64,000 bases of DNA from contig NZ_JAGINO010000010.1 of assembly GCF_017876115.1 (NCBI RefSeq), forward strand, positions 143,114 through 207,113, read 5' to 3'. Below, piece after piece: positions 52,200 to 61,285 of the stretch. The stretch's first letter is position 1. Each line of letters begins with the position of its first letter. This DNA is from Azospirillum picis. Lineage in GTDB: Bacteria; Pseudomonadota; Alphaproteobacteria; Azospirillales; Azospirillaceae. The notes beneath the pieces are model-generated. The model ran no database searches and was not told the origin of the DNA. It saw only the letters and a program-made list of their open reading frames with translations. A program made the position numbers and the translations under genes.

Positions 52200-54023
52200 A
52201 TGACTGGTAACACGCGGACGCGGAACAAGAAGCTCCTGGCCTGGGTCGAGGAGATCGCGCTGAAATGCAAGCCGGAGCGCGTCCACTGGTGCGACGGCTC
52301 GCAGGAGGAATACGACCGCCTCTGCAACGAGATGGTCGAGGCCGGCACCTTCATCCGCCTGAACGAGGCCAAGCGGCCGAACTCCTTCCTCTGCCGCTCC
52401 GATCCGGGTGACGTCGCCCGCGTCGAGGACAGCACCTACATCTGCTCGCGCACCCGCGAGGAAGCCGGCCCGACCAACAACTGGATGGACCCGGCCCAGA
52501 TGAAGGCCAAGCTGGACGGCCTGTTCGAGGGCTGCATGCGCGGCCGCACCATGTATGTGGTGCCGTTCAGCATGGGGCCGCTCGGCTCCGACATCTCGCA
52601 CATCGGCGTCCAGATTTCCGACAGCGCCTATGTCGCGGTCAACATGCGCCTGATGACCCGCATGGGCCAGAAGGTGCTGGACATCCTCGGCGACGGCGAC
52701 TTCGTCCCCTGCCTGCATTCGATCGGCGCCCCGCTGGAGCCCGGCGAAAAGGACGTCGCCTGGCCGTGCAACGCCGACAACAAGTACATCGTCCATTTCC
52801 CGGAGGAGCACCGCATCGTCTCCTACGGCTCCGGCTACGGCGGCAACGCGCTGCTCGGCAAGAAGTGCTTCGCGCTGCGCATCGCGTCGGCCATGGGGCG
52901 CGAGCAGGGCTGGCTGGCCGAGCACATGCTGATCCTCGGCGTGGAAAGCCCGGCCGGCGAGAAGACCTATGTCGGCGCCGCCTTCCCGTCGGCCTGCGGC
53001 AAGACCAACTTCGCCATGCTGGTCCCGCCCAAGGAGTTCGAGGGCTGGAAGGTCCGCACCATCGGTGACGACATCGCCTGGATCAAGCCGCAGCCCGACG
53101 GCACGCTGCGCGCCATCAACCCGGAGGCCGGCTTCTTCGGCGTCGCCCCCGGCACCAGCATCAAGTCCAACCCGAACGCGCTGAAGACGCTGGACCGCAA
53201 CGTCATCTTCACCAACGTCGCGCTGACCGACGACGGCGACGTGTGGTGGGAAGGGCTGACGGACGAAGCGCCGGCCCACCTGATCGACTGGCAGGGCAAG
53301 GACTGGACGCCGGGCTGCGGCCGGGTCGCCGCCCACCCGAACTCCCGCTTCACCGCGCCGGCCGCGCAGTGCCCGTCGATCGACCCGGCCTGGGAAGACC
53401 CCGCCGGCGTGCCGATCAGCGCCTTCATCTTCGGCGGCCGCCTGTCGAAGACCTTCCCGCTGGTGTTCGAGGCCTACAACTGGCGCGAAGGCGTCTACTG
53501 GGCGGCGACCATGGGCTCGGAAGCCACCGCCGCCGCGGTCGGCCAGGCCGCCATCCGCCGCGACCCCTTCGCCATGCTGCCCTTCTGCGGCTACAACATG
53601 GCCGACTACTGGAACCACTGGCTGTCGATGGAAGGCAAGGTGGAGAACCTGCCGCGCATCTACCGCGTCAACTGGTTCCGCAAGGACGAGAACGGCAAGT
53701 TCGTCTGGCCGGGCTTCGGCGACAACATGCGCGTGCTGAAGTGGATCGTCGACCGCGTCCGCGGTCGCGCCAACGACGTGGCCGAGTCGCCCTTCGGCTA
53801 CTCGCCGCGCTACCAGGATCTGAACTGGTCGGGCCTGAATTTCCCGGCCGACAAGTTCGCCAAGATCATGGACATCGACCGCAAGGAGGCCGAGGCCGAG
53901 GCGAAGGACCAGGAGGAGCTGTTCAACCGCTTCGGCGACCGCCTGCCGGACGAGATCGAGCAGCAGCGCAACGCGCTGCTGAAGCGGCTGGAGAGCATCC
54001 CGGAGGTCTGGCGGATCGGCTGA
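52200..54023 (+). CDS. pckA: Phosphoenolpyruvate carboxykinase, GTP type
   Basis: Converts oxaloacetate to PEP in gluconeogenesis. 607 residues with the GTP-class signature [16 protein letters not shown] (hyper-reactive Cys and P-loop, about 262-277), GDDIAWIKP (metal Asp), and [15 protein letters not shown]. The length and motifs are those of EC 4.1.1.32, not the ATP enzyme (about 530 residues) found at the same locus in rhizobia. ATG 52200 follows AGAGGGA. A strong terminator follows. Confidence 0.96.
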   Translation: MTGNTRTRNKKLLAWVEEIALKCKPERVHWCDGSQEEYDRLCNEMVEAGTFIRLNEAKRPNSFLCRSDPGDVARVEDSTYICSRTREEAGPTNNWMDPAQMKAKLDGLFEGCMRGRTMYVVPFSMGPLGSDISHIGVQISDSAYVAVNMRLMTRMGQKVLDILGDGDFVPCLHSIGAPLEPGEKDVAWPCNADNKYIVHFPEEHRIVSYGSGYGGNALLGKKCFALRIASAMGREQGWLAEHMLILGVESPAGEKTYVGAAFPSACGKTNFAMLVPPKEFEGWKVRTIGDDIAWIKPQPDGTLRAINPEAGFFGVAPGTSIKSNPNALKTLDRNVIFTNVALTDDGDVWWEGLTDEAPAHLIDWQGKDWTPGCGRVAAHPNSRFTAPAAQCPSIDPAWEDPAGVPISAFIFGGRLSKTFPLVFEAYNWREGVYWAATMGSEATAAAVGQAAIRRDPFAMLPFCGYNMADYWNHWLSMEGKVENLPRIYRVNWFRKDENGKFVWPGFGDNMRVLKWIVDRVRGRANDVAESPFGYSPRYQDLNWSGLNFPADKFAKIMDIDRKEAEAEAKDQEELFNRFGDRLPDEIEQQRNALLKRLESIPEVWRIG

Positions 54024-54047
54024 CCCCGACGCCGCGCGAGGGATGGG

Positions 54048-54073
54048 GGGGCCGCCGGAAGGCGGCCCCTTTT
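54048..54073 (+). terminator. Rho-independent terminator of pckA
   Basis: GGGGCCGCC (54048-54056), GGAA loop, GGCGGCCCC (54061-54069) give a perfect 9-bp stem followed by TTTTCTC. It lies 25 bp after the pckA stop codon. This is the clearest intrinsic terminator in the window. Confidence 0.85.
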
Positions 54074-54229
54074 CTCATGGTGGCCACTTTTCTCATGACG
54101 ATAAGCGGGCGGGATGAACGCCCTGTCATCCCGGCCGGCCGCCGCCTTTCAGCGATTTAACCGGCTTGTCAAAACAATCGGGCATAAAGTCCTCCCTGCG
54201 GTTCGCAGGCATGCCAGGGAGGCGACACC

Positions 54230-55099
54230 ATGACCGATCACACACTTCCACCGTCGGGTTCGCCGGTTCCGCCGCAGGACGGGGATGACCGGGTGGTGCC
54301 GACCCCCATGCCCGAGCGGGCCGGGATGCGCCATGGTGGACCGGACGGTGACGGGACAGCCGAGCCGGATGCCGAGGCGGAGGGCGGCGAGTCCGGATCG
54401 ATCCTGCCGTCCAAGCGCCACCCCTGCGCCATCAGCGGCAAGCGCCGTCCCAAGCGCGACCTGATCGCGCTCGACGCCCTGCGGCCCAACCTGGCGGACC
54501 GCATCCGCAGGGACCACCCGCATCTGGACCCCGAATCGCTGATCAGCCGCCAGGAGCTGGCGCGCTACCGCTCCCTTTACGTGGCGGAACTCCTGCAGGC
54601 GGAGCATGGCGAACTCAGCGAACTCGACCGCGAGGTCGCGGAGAGCCTGGCCCGCCACGACACGCTGGCCGAGAACCCGGAAGAGGAGTACGACGACCGC
54701 AGGACGCTGGGCGAGCGGCTGTCCGACGGGCTCGCCAGCTTCGGAGGGAGCTGGGCGTTCCTCATCTCCTTCGGGCTGTTCCTTGCCGTCTGGATGGCGG
54801 TGAACGTGATCGAGGGCGAGCCGAGGTCCTTCGACCCCTATCCCTTCATCCTGCTGAACCTGCTGCTGTCCTGTCTGGCCGCCATCCAGGCGCCGGTCAT
54901 CATGATGAGCCAGAAGCGCCAGGAGGCGAAGGACCGCCTGCGGTCGGAGAACGACTACCGGGTCAACCTGAAGGCGGAACTGGAGATCCGGCACCTGCAC
55001 GAGAAGATGGACTACCTGATCCAGCGGCAGTGGCAGCGCCTGACCGAAATCCAGCAGCTCCAGCTCGAGATCATGCAGGAAAAGCGGCTGCGCCGTTGA
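54230..55099 (+). CDS. DUF1003 membrane protein
   Basis: 289 residues. Two membrane helices (about 178-196 and 207-230) carry the DUF1003 signature: FLISFGLFLAVWMAVNVI, DPYPFILLNLLLSCLAAIQA and PVIMMSQKRQEAKDRLRSEN. A helical cytoplasmic end (LKAELEIRHLHEKMDYLIQR) follows. The first 150 residues are polar, with a short conserved-looking part CAISGKRRPKRDLIALDAL. Often annotated as a chemotaxis-region or cation-related protein; function unknown. Confidence 0.85.
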   Translation: MTDHTLPPSGSPVPPQDGDDRVVPTPMPERAGMRHGGPDGDGTAEPDAEAEGGESGSILPSKRHPCAISGKRRPKRDLIALDALRPNLADRIRRDHPHLDPESLISRQELARYRSLYVAELLQAEHGELSELDREVAESLARHDTLAENPEEEYDDRRTLGERLSDGLASFGGSWAFLISFGLFLAVWMAVNVIEGEPRSFDPYPFILLNLLLSCLAAIQAPVIMMSQKRQEAKDRLRSENDYRVNLKAELEIRHLHEKMDYLIQRQWQRLTEIQQLQLEIMQEKRLRR

Positions 55100-55261
55100 C
55101 CGGCCGGCATCCCCGCCGTCACCGGGCGGCATCCCGTACGGCCGTGCCGGCCGGCATTCCGTACGGCCGTGCCGGCCGGTGGCCTCTTGGCCCTGCCGTT
55201 GCGGTGCCGGCTTTGCTAAGCTCCGTGCCGTCCGCAGGGGCGGTGCGAGAGGGGGCAGGGC

Positions 55262-56239
55262 ATGATCGACGCGCGGACCAGCGCCTTCCTGGCGGACTTC
55301 TTCGCGGGCGGGCGGCGCAACCCGCTGGAACTGGAGCGGTTCCTGCTGACCGGGCCGGACGGACCGCGGCGCGGGGCGAAACCGCCGCTCAAGCTCGCCT
55401 TCCATGACTTCTGGCCGGAGTTCGACAGCCGCCGCAACTTCTTCACCGCCCTGCTGGCGACCCGTTTCGCGGTCCGCGTGGTCGAGGACGACAGCGACCT
55501 CGCCATCGTCTCGGTGTTCGGCGGCCGCCACCGCGAGATGCGCAGCGCCCGCTCGCTCTACTTCACCGGCGAGAACCGGAGGCCGCCGCTGGACTCCTTC
55601 GACATGGCGGTGTCCTTCGACCGCCTCGACGATCCGCGGCATTTCCGGCTGCCGCTCTACGTCGTCCATGCCCACGACCATTTCCGCGAGACGGCGACCC
55701 CGCTGTTCTGCCAGCCGGTGCTTCCCCCGGTCCTTCCGAGCCGGCGCGAGTTCCAGGACCGCGGCTTCTGCGCCTTCCTCTACAAGAATCCGCACGCCGA
55801 ACGGCGCAACGCCTTCTTCGCGATGCTGGACGCCCGCCGCCGGGTCGATGCGGTGGGCTGGCACCTGAACAACACCGGATCGGTGGTCAGGACGGGCTGG
55901 CTGCCGAAGATCAAGGTCTTCCAGCGCTACCGCTTCGCCTTCGCCTTCGAGAACAGCAGCCATCCCGGCTACCTGACCGAGAAGATCCTGGACGCCTTCC
56001 AGGCCGGGACCGTCCCGCTCTACTGGGGCGATCCGGAGCTGCGCCGCGAGGTGGCCGCCGGCAGCTTCATCGACGTTTCCGCCTTTCCCGACGACGAGGC
56101 CGCCTGCAGCCACATCCTGGCGCTGGACGAGGACTACGACGCCTGGTGCGCGGTGCGCGGCGTGCCGCCCTTCCTCGGCACCGAGGACTTCCATTTCGAC
56201 GTCTACAGGCTCGTCGAGTTCATCGAGGCCCGGCTTTAG
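55262..56239 (+). CDS. Glycosyltransferase family 10 (fucosyltransferase-like)
   Basis: 325 residues. The GT10 donor-binding signature is clear near 222-255: YRFAFAFENSSHPGYLTEKI then LDAFQAGTVPLYWGDPEL. The N-terminal half has FHDFWPEFDSRRNFF and SLYFTGENRRPP, as in bacterial alpha-1,3-fucosyltransferases. No membrane anchor. First gene of a glycosyltransferase island; spacing to the next gene is 21 bp. The acceptor is unknown. Confidence 0.88.
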   Translation: MIDARTSAFLADFFAGGRRNPLELERFLLTGPDGPRRGAKPPLKLAFHDFWPEFDSRRNFFTALLATRFAVRVVEDDSDLAIVSVFGGRHREMRSARSLYFTGENRRPPLDSFDMAVSFDRLDDPRHFRLPLYVVHAHDHFRETATPLFCQPVLPPVLPSRREFQDRGFCAFLYKNPHAERRNAFFAMLDARRRVDAVGWHLNNTGSVVRTGWLPKIKVFQRYRFAFAFENSSHPGYLTEKILDAFQAGTVPLYWGDPELRREVAAGSFIDVSAFPDDEAACSHILALDEDYDAWCAVRGVPPFLGTEDFHFDVYRLVEFIEARL

Positions 56240-56260
56240 CCGGCACAGGCGGGAACGATC

Positions 56261-56989
56261 ATGGCGCGCATCCTCCTGAACTATGCCGACGGCGCCTTCC
56301 TGGCGGCGCAGAAGCACAACGCGGCGACCGGGCTGGCGGTGGGCGGCTTCGACGCGGTGGCGGCGCTCGGCCGCCGGACACTGGACGACCATCCGGATTT
56401 CGTTGCCCGCAACCGCGCCACGCTGGAGCAGCCGCGCGGTGCCGGCTACTGGCTGTGGAAGCCCTTCCTGATCCACTGGATGCTGTCGACCCAACTGGCC
56501 GAGGGGGACGTGCTGTTCTATTGCGACAGCGGCGCCCATTTCATCCACCGCATCGATCCGGTGGTGGAGCTGTGCCGGCAGCGCCGCGACCTGCCGATCC
56601 TGCTGTTCACCCTGCAGGCGGAGCATCGCAACCGGGTGTGGACCAAGCGCGACTGCTTCCACTACATGGGGCTGGACCATCCCGGCTATGCCAACGCCAC
56701 GCAGATCCTGGCAAGCTTCATCGTCTGCGAACGCACGCCCGCCACGGTGGCCTTCGCCGCGGAGTGGCTGCAGCATGCCGAGGATCCGCGCATCCTGACC
56801 GACCGGCCCAACGAATGCGGCCTGCCGAACTACCCGGAGTTCCGCGATCACCGGCATGACCAGAGCATCCTCAGCCTGCTTGGCCGCCGCCGCGGCGTGC
56901 GGACCGTCGCCGACATCTCGCAGTGGGGGAACGATCGCCGGCCGGCCGCGATCCCGCAGATCCTCCATCACACCCGCTGGCGCGACTGA
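56261..56989 (+). CDS. Putative glycosyltransferase of unknown family
   Basis: 242 residues. GAGYWLWKPFLIHWML followed by DVLFYCDSGAHFIHRI (about 60-100) looks like a nucleotide-sugar transferase with a short DxG-like motif, and TILTDRPNECGLPNYPEF lies later. I do not recognise a CAZy family. It lies between GT10 and OGT-like genes, 9 bp before the latter, so a role in the same glycan is likely. Cytoplasmic. Confidence 0.6.
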   Translation: MARILLNYADGAFLAAQKHNAATGLAVGGFDAVAALGRRTLDDHPDFVARNRATLEQPRGAGYWLWKPFLIHWMLSTQLAEGDVLFYCDSGAHFIHRIDPVVELCRQRRDLPILLFTLQAEHRNRVWTKRDCFHYMGLDHPGYANATQILASFIVCERTPATVAFAAEWLQHAEDPRILTDRPNECGLPNYPEFRDHRHDQSILSLLGRRRGVRTVADISQWGNDRRPAAIPQILHHTRWRD

Positions 56990-56998
56990 GGCCGCCCG

Positions 56999-59593
56999 AT
57001 GACCGACGCCCGGCAGGAGGCATCGTCCCTGGAGCAGGCCGGCAGGCTGGAGGAGGCACGGGCGGCGTGGTCGCGGCTGCTCGATGCCGACCCCGCCGAT
57101 GCCGCCGCCCTGCACCGGCTCGCCCTGATCGCCCGGAGGCTGGGCCGCATCGCCGAGGCGGTGACCCATTTCCAGAAATCGCTGGCCCTGCGGAAGGACC
57201 TCGACGTCTATCTCGACTTCGGCGCGCTGCTGGTCTCGGTGAGCCATTGGGACGGTGCCGCCGCCTGCTATGCAGCGGCCCTGCGCCTCGATCCGGACTC
57301 GCTCGACGCGCATTACGGCCTCGGGCTCGCCCATCACAACAGGGGCCGGATGGCGGAGGCCGAGCCGCATTACCGGGCGGTGCTGGCCGGGCGGCCGGAC
57401 CTCGGCAGCGTGCACGGAAACCTCGGCCTGCTGCTCCAGGCGCTCGGCCGGATCGCGGAGGCGGTGCCCCATCACCAAGAGGCGGTGCGCCGCTCCCCCG
57501 GCGACGCCAGCGCCTGGGACAATCTCGGCACCGCCCTGCAGCAGGCGGGCGCCGCGGCGGAGGCGGAGGCCGCGCACCGGCAGGCGCTGCTGCTCGCTCC
57601 CGACCGCAAGGCGGCCTGGGCCAACCTGTCGCTGCTCCATCTCGACCAGGGGCGGTCACAGGCGGCGCGGCATGCGGCGCGGCGGACGGCGGCACTGGCG
57701 CCCGACGACTCGGCGGCGCTGATGGCCGTCGGGAACGCCGCCCACGCGCTGGCGCTGTGGCCGGAGGCGGCCGCGGCCGCGGCGGCTGCGGTGCGGCTGG
57801 CGCCAACGGCGCCGGAGGCGCGCAACAATCTGGGCAATGCCCTGGTCCGGCTGGGCCGGGAGGAGGACGCGGTCCGGGAGTTCCGCCTGGCCCTCGACCT
57901 GCGGCCGGGGTTCTTTCCGGCGATGCTGAGCCTTGCCGAAGCGCTGCGGCGGCGGCGCGACGATGCCGGCGCGCTGGCCGTTCTGCACGACCTGCTGGCG
58001 CGGGACGCCGGCATGGCCGCCGGCTGGCGGCTGACAGGACAGGTCCATCTGAACGGGCACCGGCCGCGGGCGGCGCTGCAGGCGCTGCACAGGGCATTGG
58101 CGCTGCTGCCCGGCGATCCGGAGGCCTGGCTGGATCTGGCGTCGGCGTCGTCGAAGGCCGGCGAGCCGGCGGCGGCCGCCGCGGCCTACCAACGGGTGCT
58201 GCGGCTCGTTCCCGGCCATGTGCCGGCGCTGGCCCAGCTCGTCCAGCAGCGCAGGCAACTCTGCGACTGGCGCGACCTCGACCTGCTGGAGGAGAGCCTG
58301 ATCGGGGCCGCCCGACGCGGTGCGGCGCACCTGCCGCCCTTCGCCCTGCTGTCGGCGCCGTCGACGCCGGCCGACCAACTGGCCGCGGCCGTCCGCTGGG
58401 CGGAGAAGGCCGCCGGGATCCGGTCGCCCTCCCGCCCGCCGGCAGCGCCGGCAAGTCCCGCCGACCGGCGCCTGCGTGTCGGCTATCTGTCGGCCGATTT
58501 CCGCGAGCATGCCATCGCCTGGCTGGTGGCCGAGCTTCTGGAGTTGCACGACCGCTCCGGCTTCACCATCCACGCCTACTCCATCGGCGTCGACGACGGC
58601 GGCCCGATGCGGCGCCGGATCGCCGGCGCGGTGGACGGCTTCGTCGATCTCGGCCGGATGGCCGATGCCGCGGCGGCGGAGCGGATCGCCGCCGACGGCC
58701 TCGACATCCTGGTGGATCTCAACGGCTACACCGCCTTCGCGCGGACGCCGATCCTGGCGGCGCGCCCGGCGCCGCTGCAGGTCAACTGGCTGGGATACCC
58801 CGGCACCATGGGCGCCCCCTTCATCGACTACATCATCGGGGATGCGGTGGTGATCCCGCCGGGGGACGACGCCCATTACAGTGAGGCGGTGGTCCGCCTG
58901 CCCCACTGCTACCAGCCGAACGACCGCCGCCGCACCATCGCCGCCGGGACGCCGACCCGTGCCGCCTGCGGCCTGCCGGAGGACGGCTTCGTCTTCTGCA
59001 GCTTCAACAACCCCTACAAGCTGACGCCGTCGCTGTTCGACCGTTGGATCCGGCTGCTGCGGGCGGTTCCCGGCAGCGTGCTGTGGCTGTTCGCACCCGA
59101 CCCGGCGGCGGTCGGCAACCTGCGGCGCGAGGCGGCGACCCGCGGCCTGGATCCGCGCCGGCTCGTCTTCGCGTCGCCGCTGCCGCTGCCGGAACATCTG
59201 GCCCGGCACCGGCTGGCCGACCTGTTCCTCGATACGCTTCCCTACAACGCCCATACCACGGCGAGCGACGCGCTGTGGGCCGGGCTGCCGGTGCTGACGC
59301 GGTCGGGGACGACCTTCGCCGGCCGGGTGGCGGCCAGCCTGCTCCGCGCCGCCGGGCTGCCGGAGCTGGTCACCGCCGACGACGACGCCTACGAGGCGCT
59401 GGCGCTGGCGCTGGTCCGCGACCCGGCACGGCTCGCCGCCCTGCACCGGCGGCTGGCGGACGGGCTGGCCGGCTGCCCGCTGTTTGACACGCCCCGCTTC
59501 GCCCGGCACCTTGAGGCGGCCTACCGGACGATGGCCGACATCCGGCGCGCCGGCGCAGCACCCCGTGGGTTCGACGTGCCGGCGCTGCCGTAG
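56999..59593 (+). CDS. TPR protein with C-terminal O-GlcNAc-transferase (SPINDLY-type, GT41) domain
   Basis: 864 residues. Residues 1-about 420 are tandem TPR units (HYGLGLAHHNRGRMAEAEPH, AWDNLGTALQQAGAAAEAEA, NNLGNALVRLGREEDAVREF). The C-terminal half is GT41: RVGYLSADFREHAIAWLVAE, LVDLNGYTAFARTPILAARP, QVNWLGYPGTMGAPFIDYII, FCSFNNPYKLTPSLFDRWIR and DTLPYNAHTTASDALWAGLP. Catalytic His and UDP-binding Lys positions are kept. Such enzymes add sugar to proteins or other acceptors; some alphaproteobacterial relatives act on flagellin. Confidence 0.92.
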   Translation: MTDARQEASSLEQAGRLEEARAAWSRLLDADPADAAALHRLALIARRLGRIAEAVTHFQKSLALRKDLDVYLDFGALLVSVSHWDGAAACYAAALRLDPDSLDAHYGLGLAHHNRGRMAEAEPHYRAVLAGRPDLGSVHGNLGLLLQALGRIAEAVPHHQEAVRRSPGDASAWDNLGTALQQAGAAAEAEAAHRQALLLAPDRKAAWANLSLLHLDQGRSQAARHAARRTAALAPDDSAALMAVGNAAHALALWPEAAAAAAAAVRLAPTAPEARNNLGNALVRLGREEDAVREFRLALDLRPGFFPAMLSLAEALRRRRDDAGALAVLHDLLARDAGMAAGWRLTGQVHLNGHRPRAALQALHRALALLPGDPEAWLDLASASSKAGEPAAAAAAYQRVLRLVPGHVPALAQLVQQRRQLCDWRDLDLLEESLIGAARRGAAHLPPFALLSAPSTPADQLAAAVRWAEKAAGIRSPSRPPAAPASPADRRLRVGYLSADFREHAIAWLVAELLELHDRSGFTIHAYSIGVDDGGPMRRRIAGAVDGFVDLGRMADAAAAERIAADGLDILVDLNGYTAFARTPILAARPAPLQVNWLGYPGTMGAPFIDYIIGDAVVIPPGDDAHYSEAVVRLPHCYQPNDRRRTIAAGTPTRAACGLPEDGFVFCSFNNPYKLTPSLFDRWIRLLRAVPGSVLWLFAPDPAAVGNLRREAATRGLDPRRLVFASPLPLPEHLARHRLADLFLDTLPYNAHTTASDALWAGLPVLTRSGTTFAGRVAASLLRAAGLPELVTADDDAYEALALALVRDPARLAALHRRLADGLAGCPLFDTPRFARHLEAAYRTMADIRRAGAAPRGFDVPALP

Positions 59594-59618
59594 CCCGCTG
59601 CTGGAGGAGGGAGGATCC

Positions 59619-60410
59619 GTGGACGCCAACGAGCATCGCCTGCACATCGTCGTTCCCTACCGCGACCGCGCGGAGCATCTGCGCCAGTTCGTGCCGTGGC
59701 TGACGGCCTATTTCGCCCGGCTGGCCGTCCCGCTCGACTATCGCGTGACCGTCGTCGAGCAGGATGCCGGGCTGCCGTTCAACCGCGGCGCCCTGAAGAA
59801 TGCCGGCTTCGTCCTGGGCGCGGAGGGGAGCGACTACACCTGCCTGCACGACGTCGATTACCTGCCGCTCGACGCCGATTACTCCTGGGCTGCCGAGCCG
59901 ACGCCGATCCTGTGGCACGGGGCCGAGAACCGTCCCGTCGCGCCCGGCCGTTCCGACCGCACCGTGACCTCGAACCTCGAAAGCACCATGGGCGGGGTGC
60001 TGCTGGTGCCCAACGGGGTGTTCCGCCAGATCGACGGCTATTCGAACCAGTATTGGGGCTGGGGCTACGAGGACTTCGACTTCTCCCTGCGCATCCGGGC
60101 CCGGCGCCTGCCGACCGGGCGGCGCAAGGGGACCTTCCGGCCGCTGGACCACGACAACGACGGCTTCACGCCGGAGGCGGTGCCGACCCCCATCTCCCTG
60201 GTCAACCGGCGGATGTTCCAGCATCTCTGGTCGACCGGAAAGCTGCCGCAGGGCGACGGGCTGTCGAGCCTGTCCTTCGAGGTGCTGGATCGCACGCCTT
60301 GCGACGACGGCACGCCGGACGGCCGGGGCCGCTGGGAGCATGTCCGCATCCACCTGAACCATGCCCCGCACCCGGACCAGCTTGCCGCCTGCGGCGGTCA
60401 GGGCACGTAG
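59619..60410 (+). CDS. Galactosyltransferase-like protein (GT7/beta-4-GalT fold)
   Basis: 263 residues starting at GTG 59619 behind AGGAGGGAGG. Motifs: HIVVPYRDRAEHLRQFVPWL, VEQDAGLPFNRGALKNAGF, LHDVDYLP (metal-binding DVD) and QYWGWGYEDFDFSLRIRA, the beta-4-GalT signature. Bacterial GT7-like enzymes of this type usually transfer Gal or GalNAc. Its end overlaps the convergent papain-like gene by 13 bp. Last member of the glycosyltransferase island. Confidence 0.85.
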   Translation: MDANEHRLHIVVPYRDRAEHLRQFVPWLTAYFARLAVPLDYRVTVVEQDAGLPFNRGALKNAGFVLGAEGSDYTCLHDVDYLPLDADYSWAAEPTPILWHGAENRPVAPGRSDRTVTSNLESTMGGVLLVPNGVFRQIDGYSNQYWGWGYEDFDFSLRIRARRLPTGRRKGTFRPLDHDNDGFTPEAVPTPISLVNRRMFQHLWSTGKLPQGDGLSSLSFEVLDRTPCDDGTPDGRGRWEHVRIHLNHAPHPDQLAACGGQGT

Positions 60411-60973
60411 TCGCCTTCCATCCGCCAGGCGTTGCTGCGGCCGGTCAGGTAGGTCTTCAGCGTGCTGGGGAGGGAGTGCATGCCGTCGAGCCGGATGAAC
60501 TGGGCATGGTCCTCGTTCAGCGCCAACTGGTAGGCGAGGATCACCAGTTCCGAGCAGAAGACGTTCTTGACGATCGAGAGCGCGGTGCCGCCGGTGTCGT
60601 TCATCCGCAGGCGGCTGCGGTACTTGTCCAGGCGTTCGCGGGCGCCCTTGCCGTAGCTGGAACTGCCGGTCCAGGACTTGAACACGGCGCGCGCGGCGCC
60701 GTACTGGGCACCGTTCCTGATCTCCTCGGCGATCTTGGAGACTGCCAGCACTTCCGTCACCGAAAGCTGGAGCGGCCGGAACACCACCGCCTTCTGCCCC
60801 CAGCCGTCCAGGATCACGCCGCTGTTGGTGGCGTGGACGATCGCCATGCAGGCGCAGTGGGTGGCTGTCGACGAGGCCGAGCGGTTGCCCTGCCAGTTGC
60901 CGATCGCCAGCCCGACATGGCCGAACTTGTCGGAATTGATGAGGATGTCGCCGGCCTGCAATGTTACGGGCAT
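60398..60973 (-). CDS. Permuted papain-like (YiiX/NlpC-P60-type) amidase-fold protein
   Basis: 191 residues. LQAGDILINSDKFGHVGLAIG gives the GDI and His region (near 7-26), and the nucleophile Cys is in NVFCSELVILAYQLAL (near 140), the circularly permuted order of YiiX/YaeF-like cysteine proteins. ATG 60973 is fixed by GGGAGGAGCG upstream. No signal peptide, so likely cytoplasmic. Acts perhaps on peptides or lipids; substrate unknown. Confidence 0.75.
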   Translation of the reverse strand: MPVTLQAGDILINSDKFGHVGLAIGNWQGNRSASSTATHCACMAIVHATNSGVILDGWGQKAVVFRPLQLSVTEVLAVSKIAEEIRNGAQYGAARAVFKSWTGSSSYGKGARERLDKYRSRLRMNDTGGTALSIVKNVFCSELVILAYQLALNEDHAQFIRLDGMHSLPSTLKTYLTGRSNAWRMEGDYVP

Positions 60974-61285
60974 CGCTCCTCCCTGAGCGTTATGGATGGT
61001 GAGCGTCATGGATGGTGGGCGACGGATGGCGGAGCCCCGCCCTTCCCCCGGATCCTACAGGAAGGCCGAGGCCGGTGCGACGAAGGAGTGTGCAAAAAGG
61101 AAGTAATGTTTCCTGATTTGCCGCTCCAGGGACCAGCTTTTGCGCGAATGGCGGCTTCGATGCACGTATATGACCGGGACGGCGCCCGATTCCGGTTCCA
61201 CGAACCCCGTGAATGCGCGATGGTGGGGCTTCCATCGGGTCCGGCCGGCGGGCAATGCCAGGGCCTTCGGACGGAGGGACGCTCC
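60974..61285. other. Divergent promoter region with a 16-bp repeat
   Basis: 312 bp without a gene, between the papain-like gene and the exporter gene. GAGCGTTATGGATGGT (60985-61000) and GAGCGTCATGGATGGT (61001-61016) are tandem, with a partial third copy to 61029; possible operator repeats for the papain-like gene. The middle (61080-61160) is AT-richer. Confidence 0.5.
60985..61029. repeat. 16-bp tandem repeat, two full copies and a part
   Basis: The two full copies differ by one base (T to C at the seventh position). They lie 12 bp upstream of the start codon of the papain-like gene, beyond its ribosome site. Confidence 0.7.

Noticed and set aside
54149..57640. Minus-strand frame of over 1100 codons opposite the DUF1003 and glycosyltransferase genes
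   Set aside because: No recognisable protein features; the plus-strand genes have clear family motifs. Shadow frame.
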